Shown: positions 26,391 to 35,636, counted from the first letter of the stretch. The stretch: 64,000 nucleotides of DNA from Achromobacter kerstersii (GCF_902859595.1 NZ_CADIJQ010000005.1:1-64000); one strand, 5' to 3'. The notes: generated from the sequence alone by a model not told the origin. Numbers and translations: made by a program.

Positions 26391-26432
26391 CGGGAATACC
26401 CTAAAAGTTCCTTGAATGTCGCGATGGTGACA

Positions 26433-26449
26433 GTTGGTAGCAACCCAAC
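26433..26449. promoter_or_regulatory. Candidate operator for the Crp-family regulator
   Basis: GTTGG-N7-CCAAC is a perfect 5+5 inverted repeat in the 168-base gap between the divergent regulator and the acyl-CoA ligase gene. Its span of 17 bases and twofold symmetry suit a Crp-family dimer, but it is not the canonical Crp or Fnr site. Confidence 0.4.
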
Positions 26450-26558
26450 CTTATACCTTAACTCCTGCCGTAAATCTAAAACCAACTGGTCAAGCCCCTC
26501 ATCGCCATCACCGCTCCCGCGGGCCCTGGCGCGATGTGCCCAAACCGGAGGAGACAAC

Positions 26559-28535
26559 GTGGCACATTCATCGCCCGCATCTGCACAGGTGCCGGCGGCG
26601 CTGGATACCTTTCCAGCGCTGCTGTTCGCGCATGCCAAGGTTCGTGGGTCGCGGCCCGCGATACGAGAGAAAGATCTGGGGATCTGGCAAACCCTGACGT
26701 GGTCTGATGTGGCGACGCATGTGCGCCATGTGGCCAATGGCCTGGCGGCGCTGGGCATCCGCCCCGGCATGCACGTCGCCGTCATCGGCGAAAACCGTCC
26801 CCGCCTGTATATGGCCATGATGGCCACGCAATCGCTGGGCGCGATTCCCGTGCCGCTTTATCAAGACGCGGTTGCGCAAGAAATGGTCTACGTGCTGCAA
26901 GACGCCGAGATCAGCGTGGCCGTGGTGGAAGACCAGGAACAGGTCGACAAGATGCTGGAAGTGCGCGAGCAATGCCCCGCGCTCAAAGCGGTGGTGTTCG
27001 ATGACCCGCGCGGCCTGCGCCATTACACCGACGCGATGCTGCAATCGTACGAGCAGCTGGAAACGCTGGGCCAGCAATACGCCGCGCAGCATCCCGATTA
27101 TCTGGACCACGCCATCGCCGCCGTGCAGCCGCACGACCCGGCCGCCATGTTCTATACGTCGGGCACGACAGGCAAGCCCAAGGGCGTGGTGCTTACGCAC
27201 CATGCGCTGATCGACCGCGCGCGCGCCGTGTCTGAAATGGAAAAGCTGACCGACCAGGAAGACGTGCTGGCGTACCTGCCGCCCGCGTGGATCGGCCAGA
27301 ACATGTTCTCGTACACGCAGCTGCTGGTCACGGGCTTTACCGTGAACCATCCCGAATCGCCCGACACCGTGTCGATCGACATGCGCGACATCGGCCCCAC
27401 CTATTACTTCGCGCCGCCGCGCGTGCTGGAAGGCCTGCTGACGCACGTGATGATCCGCATGGAAGACGCGGGCTACATCAAGCGCAAATTGTTCGGCGCC
27501 TGCATGAAGCTGGCGCGCCGCGTGGGCACGCGCATTCTGGACGGCGAATCCGTCAATGCCTGGGACCGCCTGCGTTACGCGCTGGGCAACGCGCTGATTT
27601 ACGGCCCCTTGCGCAACGCGCTGGGCATGAGCCGCGTGCGCGTGGCGTACACCGCGGGCGAGGCCATTGGCCCCGACCTGTTCGTGTTCTACCGGTCGAT
27701 CGGCATCAACCTGAAGCAGTTGTACGGTTCCACTGAAACGTCCGTGTTCGTCTGCGTGCAGCCCGACGGCAAGGTGCGCGATGACACCGTCGGCCCGCCG
27801 GTGGCCGGCGTGGAAATCCGCGTCGCGGACAACGGTGAAATTCTGGTGAAGAGCCCGGGGCTGTTCAAGGAGTACTACCGCAACCCGGCCGCCACCGCCG
27901 AAGCACGCAGCGCCGACGGCTGGTTCCACACGGGCGATGCGGGCTACCTGGACACCGATGGCCAGTTGAAGATCATTGATCGCGCGAAAGACGTGGGCAA
28001 GTTGGCCAATGGCAGCCTGTTCGCGCCGAAGTACATCGAGAACAAGCTCAAGTTCTTCCAGCACATCAAGGAAGCCGTGGCGTTTGGCGCCGACCGCGAT
28101 GACGTCTGCGCCTTCATCAATATTGATCTCGAAGCCGTGGGCAACTGGGCCGAACGCCGTGGCCTGGCGTACGCGGGCTACACCGACCTGGCCGCCAAAG
28201 AAGAGGTCTATCAACTGATCGCCGAATGCGTCGAACAGGTGAATGCCGACTTGGCCACGGACCCCAAGCTGTGCGCATCGCAGATCAGCCGCTTCCTGAT
28301 CCTGCACAAAGAACTGGACCCCGATGACGACGAGCTGACCCGCACGCGCAAGGTGCGCCGCGCGTTCATCGCGCAGAAGTATGGCGTGCTGATCGACGCG
28401 TTGTTTGGCGGCAAGCAATCGCAGTTCATCGAGACCGAAGTGAAGTTCGAAGACGGACGCACCGGCAAGATCTCGGCCGACCTGAAGATCCGCCCCGTCA
28501 AGACGTTCCCCGCCATCACAGCCCGAGCCGCGTAG
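26559..28535 (+). CDS. AMP-dependent acyl-CoA synthetase (long-chain-type)
   Basis: A 658-residue adenylate-forming enzyme expected to activate a carboxylate to its acyl-AMP and then CoA thioester. The phosphate loop is AMFYTSGTTGKPKGVVLTHH, the A5-type motif is LKQLYGSTETSVFV, and the hinge region GWFHTGDAGYLDTDGQLKIIDRAKD is complete. I start at GTG 26559: GGAGGAG (26547-26553) lies five bases upstream. The open frame extends further, but that part is promoter. It is the first gene of the second liv cluster, next to a Crp-family regulator. The transported substrate is likely CoA-activated after uptake; its identity is unknown. Confidence 0.87.
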   Translation: MAHSSPASAQVPAALDTFPALLFAHAKVRGSRPAIREKDLGIWQTLTWSDVATHVRHVANGLAALGIRPGMHVAVIGENRPRLYMAMMATQSLGAIPVPLYQDAVAQEMVYVLQDAEISVAVVEDQEQVDKMLEVREQCPALKAVVFDDPRGLRHYTDAMLQSYEQLETLGQQYAAQHPDYLDHAIAAVQPHDPAAMFYTSGTTGKPKGVVLTHHALIDRARAVSEMEKLTDQEDVLAYLPPAWIGQNMFSYTQLLVTGFTVNHPESPDTVSIDMRDIGPTYYFAPPRVLEGLLTHVMIRMEDAGYIKRKLFGACMKLARRVGTRILDGESVNAWDRLRYALGNALIYGPLRNALGMSRVRVAYTAGEAIGPDLFVFYRSIGINLKQLYGSTETSVFVCVQPDGKVRDDTVGPPVAGVEIRVADNGEILVKSPGLFKEYYRNPAATAEARSADGWFHTGDAGYLDTDGQLKIIDRAKDVGKLANGSLFAPKYIENKLKFFQHIKEAVAFGADRDDVCAFINIDLEAVGNWAERRGLAYAGYTDLAAKEEVYQLIAECVEQVNADLATDPKLCASQISRFLILHKELDPDDDELTRTRKVRRAFIAQKYGVLIDALFGGKQSQFIETEVKFEDGRTGKISADLKIRPVKTFPAITARAA

Positions 28536-28540
28536 AGATC

Positions 28541-29338
28541 ATGAGCAACAACGACCGCGACCAGCGTATCGGCGACGTCATGCTGGACATGCAGAACATC
28601 TCCTTGTCCTTTGGCGGCGTGAAGGCGCTGACGGACATTTCCTTCAATGTGCGCGAGCATGAGATTCGCGCCATCATCGGCCCCAACGGCGCCGGCAAGA
28701 GCTCGATGCTCAACGTCATCAACGGCGTCTACACGCCGCAGAAAGGCGGCATCGAATTCCGCGGCGAACGCTTCTCGAAGATGAACCCGCGCCGCGCCGC
28801 CGAAATGGGCATCGCGCGCACGTTCCAGAACCTGGCCTTGTTCAAAGGCATGAGCGTGCTGGACAACATCATGACGGGCCGCAACCTGCGCATGAAGTGC
28901 GGGCTGCTGTCGCAGGCGTTTCGCCTGGGGCCGGCCGAGCGCGAAGAGACGCAGCACCGCGAATTCGTCGAGAACATCGTCGACTTCCTGGAAATTCAGG
29001 CCTATCGCAAAACGCCCGTGGGCCGCCTGCCCTACGGCCTGCAAAAGCGCGTGGACCTGGGCCGCGCGCTGGCCATGGAGCCGCGCCTGCTGTTGCTGGA
29101 CGAACCCATGGCCGGCATGAATATCGAGGAGAAGCAGGACATGAGCCGCTTCATCCTGGATGTGAATGATGAATTCGGCACCACCATCGTGCTGATCGAG
29201 CACGACATGGGCGTGGTCATGGATATTTCCGACCGCGTGGTGGTGCTGGACTACGGCAAGAAGATCGGCGACGGCCGCCCGGACGAAGTCCGGGCGAATG
29301 AAGACGTCATCAAAGCCTACCTCGGCGTGTCGCACTAA
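28541..29338 (+). CDS. Liv-type ABC transporter ATPase (LivG-like)
   Basis: A 265-residue LivG-type ATPase. Walker A GPNGAGKSS, Q-loop in ARTFQNLALFKGMSVLDNIMTGR, signature-region LPYGLQKRVDLGRALAMEP, Walker B LLLLDEPMAGMN and switch EHDMGVVMDISDR are present. It is five bases after the ligase gene and followed by two permeases, so it is co-transcribed. Unlike operon 1, here ATPase and permease are separate genes. Confidence 0.91.
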   Translation: MSNNDRDQRIGDVMLDMQNISLSFGGVKALTDISFNVREHEIRAIIGPNGAGKSSMLNVINGVYTPQKGGIEFRGERFSKMNPRRAAEMGIARTFQNLALFKGMSVLDNIMTGRNLRMKCGLLSQAFRLGPAEREETQHREFVENIVDFLEIQAYRKTPVGRLPYGLQKRVDLGRALAMEPRLLLLDEPMAGMNIEEKQDMSRFILDVNDEFGTTIVLIEHDMGVVMDISDRVVVLDYGKKIGDGRPDEVRANEDVIKAYLGVSH

Positions 29339-29349
29339 GGCGGACAGAC

Positions 29350-30279
29350 ATGGGATTTTTTCTAGAGACCTTATTCGGCGGCTTGATGAGCGGCATGATG
29401 TATGCGCTGATCGGCCTGGGCTTTGTGCTGATCTTCAAGGCATCCGGCGTCTTCAACTTTGCGCAGGGCGCGATGGTGCTGGTGGCCGCCTTGTCGATGG
29501 CGCGCTTCTCGGAGTGGATTCCGCGCTGGCTTGGCTTTGACAACATGATCCTGGCCAACGTGCTGGCGTTCATTGTCAGCGCCATGGTGATGTTCCTGCT
29601 GGCGGTGGCCATTGAACGCTTTGTGTTGCGCCACCTGGTCAACCAGGAAGCCACGACGCTGTTGATGGCGACACTCGGCATCAGCTACTTCCTGGATGGC
29701 TTGGGGCAAATCACGTTCGGCAGTTCGGTGTATTCCATCAACGTGGGCATGCCGAAAGACCCGTTGATGATTCTGGACACGGTCTTTGAAGGCGGGTTGC
29801 TGATCAACCTGGAAGACCTGACAGCCGCCGTCATTGCGGCGCTGCTGGTGGCCACGTTGGCGCTGTTCTTCCAGTACACGTCCACGGGCCGCGCGCTGCG
29901 CGCCGTGGCCGATGACCACCAGGCCGCGCAGTCCATCGGCATTCCGCTGAACCGCATCTGGGTGATCGTGTGGTGCGTGGCGGGGCTGGTGGCGCTGGTG
30001 GCCGGCATTATCTGGGGCTCGAAGTTCGGCGTGCAATTCACGCTGTCCACCGCAGCGCTGCGCGCGTTGCCGGTGGTGATTCTGGGCGGCTTGACGTCGG
30101 TGCCGGGCGCCATTCTGGGCGGCCTGATCATCGGCGTGGGGGAAAAGCTGTCCGAGGTCTACCTGGGGTCGCTCGTGGGCGGCGGTATCGAAATCTGGTT
30201 TGCCTATGTGCTGGCGCTGGTGTTCCTGCTGTTCCGTCCGCAAGGGCTGTTCGGCGAGAAGATCATCGACCGCGTGTAA
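29350..30279 (+). CDS. Liv-type ABC transporter permease (LivH-like)
   Basis: A 309-residue inner-membrane protein with about eight helices. The start MGFFLETLFGGLMSGMMYALIGLGFVLIFKASGVFNFAQGAMVLVAA is the LivH pattern, and ALPVVILGGLTSVPGAILGGLIIGVGE near 240-265 is the ATPase-docking region. It forms the membrane pore with the next gene product. Confidence 0.91.
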   Translation: MGFFLETLFGGLMSGMMYALIGLGFVLIFKASGVFNFAQGAMVLVAALSMARFSEWIPRWLGFDNMILANVLAFIVSAMVMFLLAVAIERFVLRHLVNQEATTLLMATLGISYFLDGLGQITFGSSVYSINVGMPKDPLMILDTVFEGGLLINLEDLTAAVIAALLVATLALFFQYTSTGRALRAVADDHQAAQSIGIPLNRIWVIVWCVAGLVALVAGIIWGSKFGVQFTLSTAALRALPVVILGGLTSVPGAILGGLIIGVGEKLSEVYLGSLVGGGIEIWFAYVLALVFLLFRPQGLFGEKIIDRV

Positions 30280-30304
30280 ACCACCAGGCCTCTAGGATAA
30301 AAAC

Positions 30305-31369
30305 ATGTTCTATCGCGAAAACGGCCAGTTCAAGACCACGTACCGGGCCGACCAGCAGATCTTCCCGATCCGCCAGGACCGCATCTTCATCTGGCTGCTG
30401 ATGGCGGTGGCGTTCATTGCGGTGCCGGCGCTGTCGTCCGACTACCTGCTGCGCGCCATCCTGATTCCGTTCCTGATCCTGTCGCTGGCGGCAGTCGGCC
30501 TGAATATTCTGGTGGGCTACTGCGGCCAGATCTCGCTGGGCACCGGCGCCTTCATGGCGGTGGGCGCGTATGCGGCGTGGAACTTCGGCGTGCGCTTTCC
30601 GGGCATGCCGCTGATCATCCAGATTCTGCTGGGCGGCTGCTTCGCCACGCTGGTGGGCGTGATCTTCGGCATTCCCAGCTTGCGCATCCGTGGCCTGTAC
30701 CTGGCGGTGGCAACCCTGGCCGCGCAGTTCTTTGTGGACTGGGCATTCCTGCGCATCCCCTTCTTCACCAACTACTCGTCGTCGGGCAACGTGTCGGTGC
30801 CGCCGCTGACCGCCTTCGGCTTGCCGGTGCAGACCGCGCTGGAAAAATACTTGTTCGTGCTGATCCTGGTGGTGGTCTTCAGCCTGCTGGCCAAGAACCT
30901 GGTGCGCGGCGCCATCGGCCGGCAATGGATGGCAATTCGCGACATGGACGTGGCGGCTTCCGTCATCGGCATTCGCCCGATGTACGCCAAGCTCACAGCG
31001 TTTGCGGTGAGCTCGTTCATCGTTGGTGTGGCCGGCGCCTTGTGGGGCTACATCCACCTGGGCTCATGGGAGCCGCTGGCCTTTGACCTGACGCGTTCGT
31101 TCCAGCTGCTGTTCATGGTGATCATCGGCGGGCTGGGGTCGATTATCGGCAGCTTCTTTGGCGCGGCTTTCATCGTGCTGGTGCCGGTGGCGCTGTCGAA
31201 CATTCCGCATGCGCTGGGCATTCCGCTGTCGGTGGATACGGCCGCGCACATCGAGCACATGGTGTTCGGCGCGCTGATCGTGTTCTTCCTGATCGCCGAG
31301 CCGCACGGCCTGGCGCGCTTGTGGAGCATCGGCAAGGAAAAGCTGCGCATCTGGCCGTTCCCGCACTGA
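30305..31369 (+). CDS. Liv-type ABC transporter permease (LivM-like)
   Basis: A 354-residue permease with about ten helices. GLNILVGYCGQISLGTGAFMAVGAYAAW and LFMVIIGGLGSIIGSFFGAAFIVLVPV are LivM signatures. A hydrophilic N-terminal stretch (MFYRENGQFKTTYRADQQIFPIRQDR) precedes the first helix, longer than in LivM of operon 1. It lies 25 bases after the LivH-like gene. A 140-base gap with several TGATTTC repeats separates it from the binding-protein gene. Confidence 0.9.
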   Translation: MFYRENGQFKTTYRADQQIFPIRQDRIFIWLLMAVAFIAVPALSSDYLLRAILIPFLILSLAAVGLNILVGYCGQISLGTGAFMAVGAYAAWNFGVRFPGMPLIIQILLGGCFATLVGVIFGIPSLRIRGLYLAVATLAAQFFVDWAFLRIPFFTNYSSSGNVSVPPLTAFGLPVQTALEKYLFVLILVVVFSLLAKNLVRGAIGRQWMAIRDMDVAASVIGIRPMYAKLTAFAVSSFIVGVAGALWGYIHLGSWEPLAFDLTRSFQLLFMVIIGGLGSIIGSFFGAAFIVLVPVALSNIPHALGIPLSVDTAAHIEHMVFGALIVFFLIAEPHGLARLWSIGKEKLRIWPFPH

Positions 31370-31517
31370 TTGATTTCGTACTGATTTCGCATTGATTTCT
31401 GCGGACCGCGGCGGCAAAAGTGCCGTGATCCACATCCTGAATACCCGGCTCAAGACCGGGCCAATCCCGGTGTCCCAGGGTTTACTGACCCAAGCACCAC
31501 GCAGGAGGTAAATGGAG

Positions 31518-32852
31518 ATGAAGCGTCTTAACCTGAAGTTGGCGGCAGCCCTGGTGGCCGCAGCCGGCGCCATCGGCGCCGTGGCCACGCCGGCAATGGC
31601 GGCCGAAGAGCAGTTCGTTCCGTTGCTGGTGTATCGCACCGGGTCGTTCGCGCCGCTGGGCATTCCCTGGGCCGATGGCAAGCTCGACTACCTGAAGCTC
31701 GTCAATGAGCGCGATGGCGGCGTGAACGGCGTGAAGATCACGTACGAAGAATGTGAAACCGCCTACGCCACCGACCGCGGTGTGGAATGCTATGAACGCC
31801 TAAAGGGCAAGGGCACGGGCGCGTCGGGCTTTGACACCCAGTCCACCGGCATCACGTTCGCCGTCAGCGACAAGGCCATGGTCGACAAGGTGCCCGTCGA
31901 AACGATGGGCTACGGCCTGTCGCAATCGGTGGATGGCAGCGTGTTCGAGTGGAACTTCCCGCTGCTGGGCACGTACTGGACCGCCGCTGACGTGATGATC
32001 CAGGACATCGCCAAGAAAGAAGGCGGGATGGACAAGTTGAAGGGCAAGAAGATTGCGCTTGTCTATCACGACTCGCCGTACGGCAAGGAACCGATTCCGC
32101 TGCTGCAAAAGCGCGCCGCCAAAGAAGGCTTCGAGCTGGTGCTGTATCCGGTGACCGCGCCGGGCGTTGAGCAAAAATCCACCTGGCTGCAAATCCGCCA
32201 GGCACGCCCGAACTACGTGCTGCTGTGGAGCGCGGGCATCATGACGCCCACCGCCATCCGCGAAGCGCAGGCCAGCGGCTACCCGCGCGACAAGATGTAC
32301 GCCATCTGGTGGGCCGGCTCCGAAGGCGACGTCAAAGACCTGGGCGATGTCGCCAAGGGCTACAACGCCATCACCGTGCACAACAGCGGCGCCGAGCACG
32401 ACAAGGTCTATGACGACCTGAAGAAGTTCGTCTACGACAAGGGCCAGGGTTCGGACAAGACGGCCAAGAACACGCTGGGCACCATCGCCCACACGCGCGG
32501 CATGATGATTTCGATGCTGCAAGTGGAAGCGATCCGCACGGCGCAAGAGAAGTTCGGCAAGGGCAAGGCGTTGACGCCTGAGCAAGTGCGCTGGGGCTTC
32601 GAGAACCTGAACCTGACGCAGGAAAAGCTGGACAAGCTGGGCTTCGGCCAGATCATGCGTCCGGTCAAGACCTCGTGCAGCAACCACAAGGGCGACGACT
32701 GGGCTCGCATCGTGCAGTGGGACGGCGCCAAGTTCAAGGTGGCATCCGACTGGTATCAGGCCGACAAGACCATCCTGGACCCGATGGTCAAGGACGCCGC
32801 GGCCAAGTACGCCAAGGAAAAGAACATCACGCCCCGCACTTGCGAGAACTGA
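31518..32852 (+). CDS. Liv-type ABC transporter substrate-binding protein
   Basis: A 444-residue periplasmic binding protein with a signal peptide (MKRLNLKLAAALVAAAGAIGAVATPAMA). The mature start EEQFVPLLVYRTGSFAPLGIPWADGKLDYLKLVNERDGGVNG is a branch of the LivK superfamily larger than the LivJ of operon 1 (387). I start at ATG 31518, nine bases after AGGAGG (31503-31508); an ATG at 31512 is too close to it. C-terminal cysteines (TSCSNHKGDD and PRTCEN) may form a disulfide. The neighbouring CoA ligases suggest an aromatic or acyl carboxylate ligand rather than an amino acid. Confidence 0.88.
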   Translation: MKRLNLKLAAALVAAAGAIGAVATPAMAAEEQFVPLLVYRTGSFAPLGIPWADGKLDYLKLVNERDGGVNGVKITYEECETAYATDRGVECYERLKGKGTGASGFDTQSTGITFAVSDKAMVDKVPVETMGYGLSQSVDGSVFEWNFPLLGTYWTAADVMIQDIAKKEGGMDKLKGKKIALVYHDSPYGKEPIPLLQKRAAKEGFELVLYPVTAPGVEQKSTWLQIRQARPNYVLLWSAGIMTPTAIREAQASGYPRDKMYAIWWAGSEGDVKDLGDVAKGYNAITVHNSGAEHDKVYDDLKKFVYDKGQGSDKTAKNTLGTIAHTRGMMISMLQVEAIRTAQEKFGKGKALTPEQVRWGFENLNLTQEKLDKLGFGQIMRPVKTSCSNHKGDDWARIVQWDGAKFKVASDWYQADKTILDPMVKDAAAKYAKEKNITPRTCEN

Positions 32853-32860
32853 TGTGAACC

Positions 32861-32892
32861 GGCGGCGGGCGTCCTTCGGGGCGCCCGCCGCC
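32861..32892 (+). promoter_or_regulatory. Stem-loop with UUCG loop after the second binding-protein gene
   Basis: GGCGGCGGGCGTCC (32861-32874) and GGGCGCCCGCCGCC (32879-32892) pair over 14 bases, including one G-U, around a TTCG tetraloop closed by C-G. It starts 8 bases after the stop and is not followed by a T-run. This is a very stable transcript-protecting structure, analogous to that at 20357-20380 in liv operon 1. Confidence 0.7.
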
Positions 32893-32912
32893 ACCACGCC
32901 GCAGGAATCGTC

Positions 32913-33767
32913 ATGACCGCTGCATCTTCCGCTGCAACCCTCGCTGCCTCTCCCGTCGACACGCCGAACGTGCTGCTCGACGTGAATGGCATCGAGGTGA
33001 TCTACAACCACGTGATCCTGGTGCTCAAGGGCGTGTCCCTGCAGGTGCCGGAAGGCAAGATCGTGGCCTTGCTGGGCGCCAACGGCGCGGGCAAGACCAC
33101 GACGCTGCGCGCCATATCAAACCTGCTCAAGGGCGAGCGCGGCGACGTCACCAAAGGCCACATCCAATACCGTGGCCAACGCATCGAACGGCTGTCGCCG
33201 GCCGAACTGGTCAAGCGCGGCGTCGTGCAGGTGATGGAAGGCCGGCATTGTTTTGCGCACCTGACCATCGAAGAAAATCTGCTGACCGGCGCCTACACGC
33301 GCAACATCAGCCGGGGCGATACCGCGGCCGCACTGGAACGCGTCTACCAATATTTCCCGCGCTTGAAACAGCGCCGCGGCAGTCAGTCCGGCTACACGTC
33401 GGGCGGTGAGCAGCAGATGACGGCGATCGGCCGCGCGCTGATGGCCAACCCCAACATGATCCTGCTGGACGAACCGTCCATGGGCCTGGCCCCGCAGATC
33501 GTGGAAGAAATTTTTGAAATCGTGCGCGACCTGAACCAGCGCGAACGCGTGAGCTTCCTGCTGGCCGAACAGAACACCAACATCGCGCTGCGCTATGCCG
33601 ACTACGGCTACATCCTGGAGAACGGGCGCGTGATGATGGACGGCGCGGCGTCGGACTTGGCTCAGAACGAGGACGTGAAAGAGTTCTACCTGGGTATTTC
33701 CAGCGGCGAGCGCAAGAGCTTCCGCGACAACAAGTTCTATCGCCGCCGCAAACGCTGGCTGGCTTGA
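32913..33767 (+). CDS. Liv-type ABC transporter ATPase (LivF-like)
   Basis: A 284-residue LivF-type ATPase with Walker A GANGAGKTT, VMEGRHCFAHLTIEENLLTGA, signature SGGEQQMTAIGRALMANP, Walker B MILLDEPSMGLAP and switch EQNTN. It carries an N-terminal extension of about 30 residues and a basic C-terminal tail (SSGERKSFRDNKFYRRRKRWLA) absent from LivF of operon 1. Start is the ATG at 32913. It is followed 16 bases later by the second ligase gene. Confidence 0.9.
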   Translation: MTAASSAATLAASPVDTPNVLLDVNGIEVIYNHVILVLKGVSLQVPEGKIVALLGANGAGKTTTLRAISNLLKGERGDVTKGHIQYRGQRIERLSPAELVKRGVVQVMEGRHCFAHLTIEENLLTGAYTRNISRGDTAAALERVYQYFPRLKQRRGSQSGYTSGGEQQMTAIGRALMANPNMILLDEPSMGLAPQIVEEIFEIVRDLNQRERVSFLLAEQNTNIALRYADYGYILENGRVMMDGAASDLAQNEDVKEFYLGISSGERKSFRDNKFYRRRKRWLA

Positions 33768-33783
33768 GAGAGGGTGCGATCCC

Positions 33784-35052
33784 ATGTCCGAGTTTTTCGA
33801 TGTCCTGGAAACGCGAGCGCCCGAGCAACGTGAGCGCGAGCTGATGGCCGCCTTGCCCGCCGCGATCACCCGGGCGATGGCCCGCGCCCCGGCAATTGCC
33901 GAGCAGTTGCGCGGCGTTGATCCCGCCACGATTACGTCGCGGGCGGCGCTGGCCCGCCTGCCCGTTTTGCGCAAGCACGAATTGCTGGAACGCCAGCAGC
34001 ACAGCCGCGACGATGCCGCCGCCCCCGCCGGGCCAGGCAAAACGTTCGGCGGATTTTCCGCCATCGGCTGGGGCGAAGCGATGCGGGTGTTTGCGTCGCC
34101 CGGCCCCATCTACGAACCGGAAAGCTCGCGCGCCGATTACTGGCGCTTTGCCCGCGCCTTGTACGCGGCGGGTTTTCGCGCGGGCGAGCTCGCCTACAAC
34201 TGCTTTTCCTATCACTTCACGCCCGCCGGTTCCATGATGGAAACGGCGGCGCACGCGGTGGGCTGCACGGTGTTTCCGGGCGGCACTGGCCAGACCGAAC
34301 AACAGGTGCGCGCGATTCAAGACCTGGCGCCCAGCGGCTACACCGGCACGCCCAGTTTCCTGAAGATCATCCTGGAGAAATCCGATGAGCTTGGCGTGAA
34401 GCTGGATTCGCTGCGGCGCGCGCTGGTGTCGGGCGAAGCATTCCCGCCGTCGCTGCGCGACTGGCTGGCCGCGCGCGGCATCGAAGGCTATCAGGCGTAT
34501 GGCAGCGCCGACCTGGGCATGATTGCGTTCGAAACCCCCGCGCGCCAAGGGCTGGTGCTGGGCGAAGACATCATCGTCGAGATCGTGCGCCCGGGCACAG
34601 GCGAACCGGTGCCAGATGGTGAAGTCGGCGAAGTTGTCGTCACCACGCTGAACCCCGACTATCCGCTGGTGCGCTTCGGCACGGGCGACTTGTCGGCGGT
34701 GATGCCCGGCATCTCGCCTTGCGGCCGCACCAACACGCGCATCAAGGGGTGGATGGGCCGCGCGGATCAAACCACCAAGGTGCGCGGTATGTTCGTGCAC
34801 CCGTCGCAAGTGGCGGACGTGGTGCGCAGGCATCCTGAAATTTTGCGCGCGCGGCTGGTCATCAGCGGCAGCACGGGATCGGACCGCATGGTGCTGAAAG
34901 TGGAATCACGCGTGCGCGGCGAAGAGCTGTCCAAGCGCATCGCCGATTCCGTGCGTGATGTGACGAAGCTGCGCGCTGACGTGGAATGGGTGGACGCCGA
35001 CGGCCTGCCGAACGACGGCAAGGTTATTGACGACGTGCGCACGTACGAGTGA
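33784..35052 (+). CDS. Phenylacetate-CoA ligase-family enzyme
   Basis: A 422-residue adenylate-forming protein of the PaaK-like branch, which activates aryl carboxylates. YNCFSYHFTPAGSMMETAAHAVGCTVFPGGTGQTEQQ corresponds to the family core, and GYQAYGSADLGMIAFE and RTNTRIKGWMGRADQTTKVRGMFVHPSQV are the later adenylation and hinge motifs. The usual phosphate-binding loop appears altered (around AIGWGEAMRVFASPGPIYEPES), so activity is not certain. It is the last gene of the cluster. Two different CoA-ligase-like proteins in one transporter operon suggest two related substrates or a regulatory role for one. Confidence 0.82.
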   Translation: MSEFFDVLETRAPEQRERELMAALPAAITRAMARAPAIAEQLRGVDPATITSRAALARLPVLRKHELLERQQHSRDDAAAPAGPGKTFGGFSAIGWGEAMRVFASPGPIYEPESSRADYWRFARALYAAGFRAGELAYNCFSYHFTPAGSMMETAAHAVGCTVFPGGTGQTEQQVRAIQDLAPSGYTGTPSFLKIILEKSDELGVKLDSLRRALVSGEAFPPSLRDWLAARGIEGYQAYGSADLGMIAFETPARQGLVLGEDIIVEIVRPGTGEPVPDGEVGEVVVTTLNPDYPLVRFGTGDLSAVMPGISPCGRTNTRIKGWMGRADQTTKVRGMFVHPSQVADVVRRHPEILRARLVISGSTGSDRMVLKVESRVRGEELSKRIADSVRDVTKLRADVEWVDADGLPNDGKVIDDVRTYE

Positions 35053-35120
35053 CATCGGAATAAAGGGCAGAGGAAAGGGCAGAGTAGTAAAGGGCGGGGA
35101 CGGGCGGAGCCAAGGCGCCG

Positions 35121-35190
35121 CGCGGCCTGCCACGCCCTGCCGCGCCCTGCCGCGCCCTGCCGCCCCTTGACGGGCCTTGACGGGCGCCCA
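35121..35190. repeat. 10-bp periodic tandem repeats
   Basis: Seven consecutive 10-base units keep register: CGCGGCCTGC, CACGCCCTGC, CGCGCCCTGC twice, CGCCCCTTGA, CGGGCCTTGA, CGGGCGCCCA. They lie in the 163-base gap between the convergent ligase and YeeE/YedE genes. The ten-base period is close to one DNA turn. An AAAGGGCAGAG direct repeat lies just before. No gene is present. Confidence 0.65.
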
Positions 35191-35215
35191 CGGTAACGCC
35201 GGCGCGCGCGCGGCG

Positions 35216-35635
35216 CTACTTGCGCCTGAGGAATTCAAGCGCCGAGAAGATCGCCATGCCGGCGACCATCGCGGCCACGAAGATCAGCGCTTCCTGCACG
35301 CCGGCCGCGGCAGCCACCAGCGCGGGCCCAGGGCAAAAGCCTGCCAACCCCCAACCTGCGCCAAACGCCACGCTGCCCAGCGCCAAGCGCAAGTCGATGC
35401 CGGTGGCGCTGGGCCAGCGCATCGGTTCCCCCGACAGGCTCACACGGCGGCGGCGCAGCAGGGCGAAGCCTGCTGCCGTAATCACCACCGCGCCGCCCAT
35501 CACAAAGGCCAGCGACGGGTCCCACTGGCCCGCGATATCCAGAAAGCCCAGCACCTTGGCCGGGTTGGCCATGCCGGACACGATCAACCCCAGCCCGAAG
35601 ACCAAGCCCGATGCGAAAGCGATCAGCGCCACCAT
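35216..35635 (-). CDS. YeeE/YedE-family membrane protein (second half)
   Basis: A 139-residue membrane protein with about four helices. MVALIAFASGLVFGLGLIVSGMANPAKVLGFLD and GAGWGLAGFCPGPALVAAAAG are the YeeE/YedE (sulf_transp) signatures; the Cys in GFCPG is conserved. Members of this superfamily import sulfur compounds such as thiosulfate. I start at ATG 35635; the frame is open further upstream but there it overlaps the partner gene. It starts one base after the partner's stop, so the two short proteins together probably form one transporter. Confidence 0.86.
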   Translation of the reverse strand: MVALIAFASGLVFGLGLIVSGMANPAKVLGFLDIAGQWDPSLAFVMGGAVVITAAGFALLRRRRVSLSGEPMRWPSATGIDLRLALGSVAFGAGWGLAGFCPGPALVAAAAGVQEALIFVAAMVAGMAIFSALEFLRRK

Positions 35636-35636
35636 G

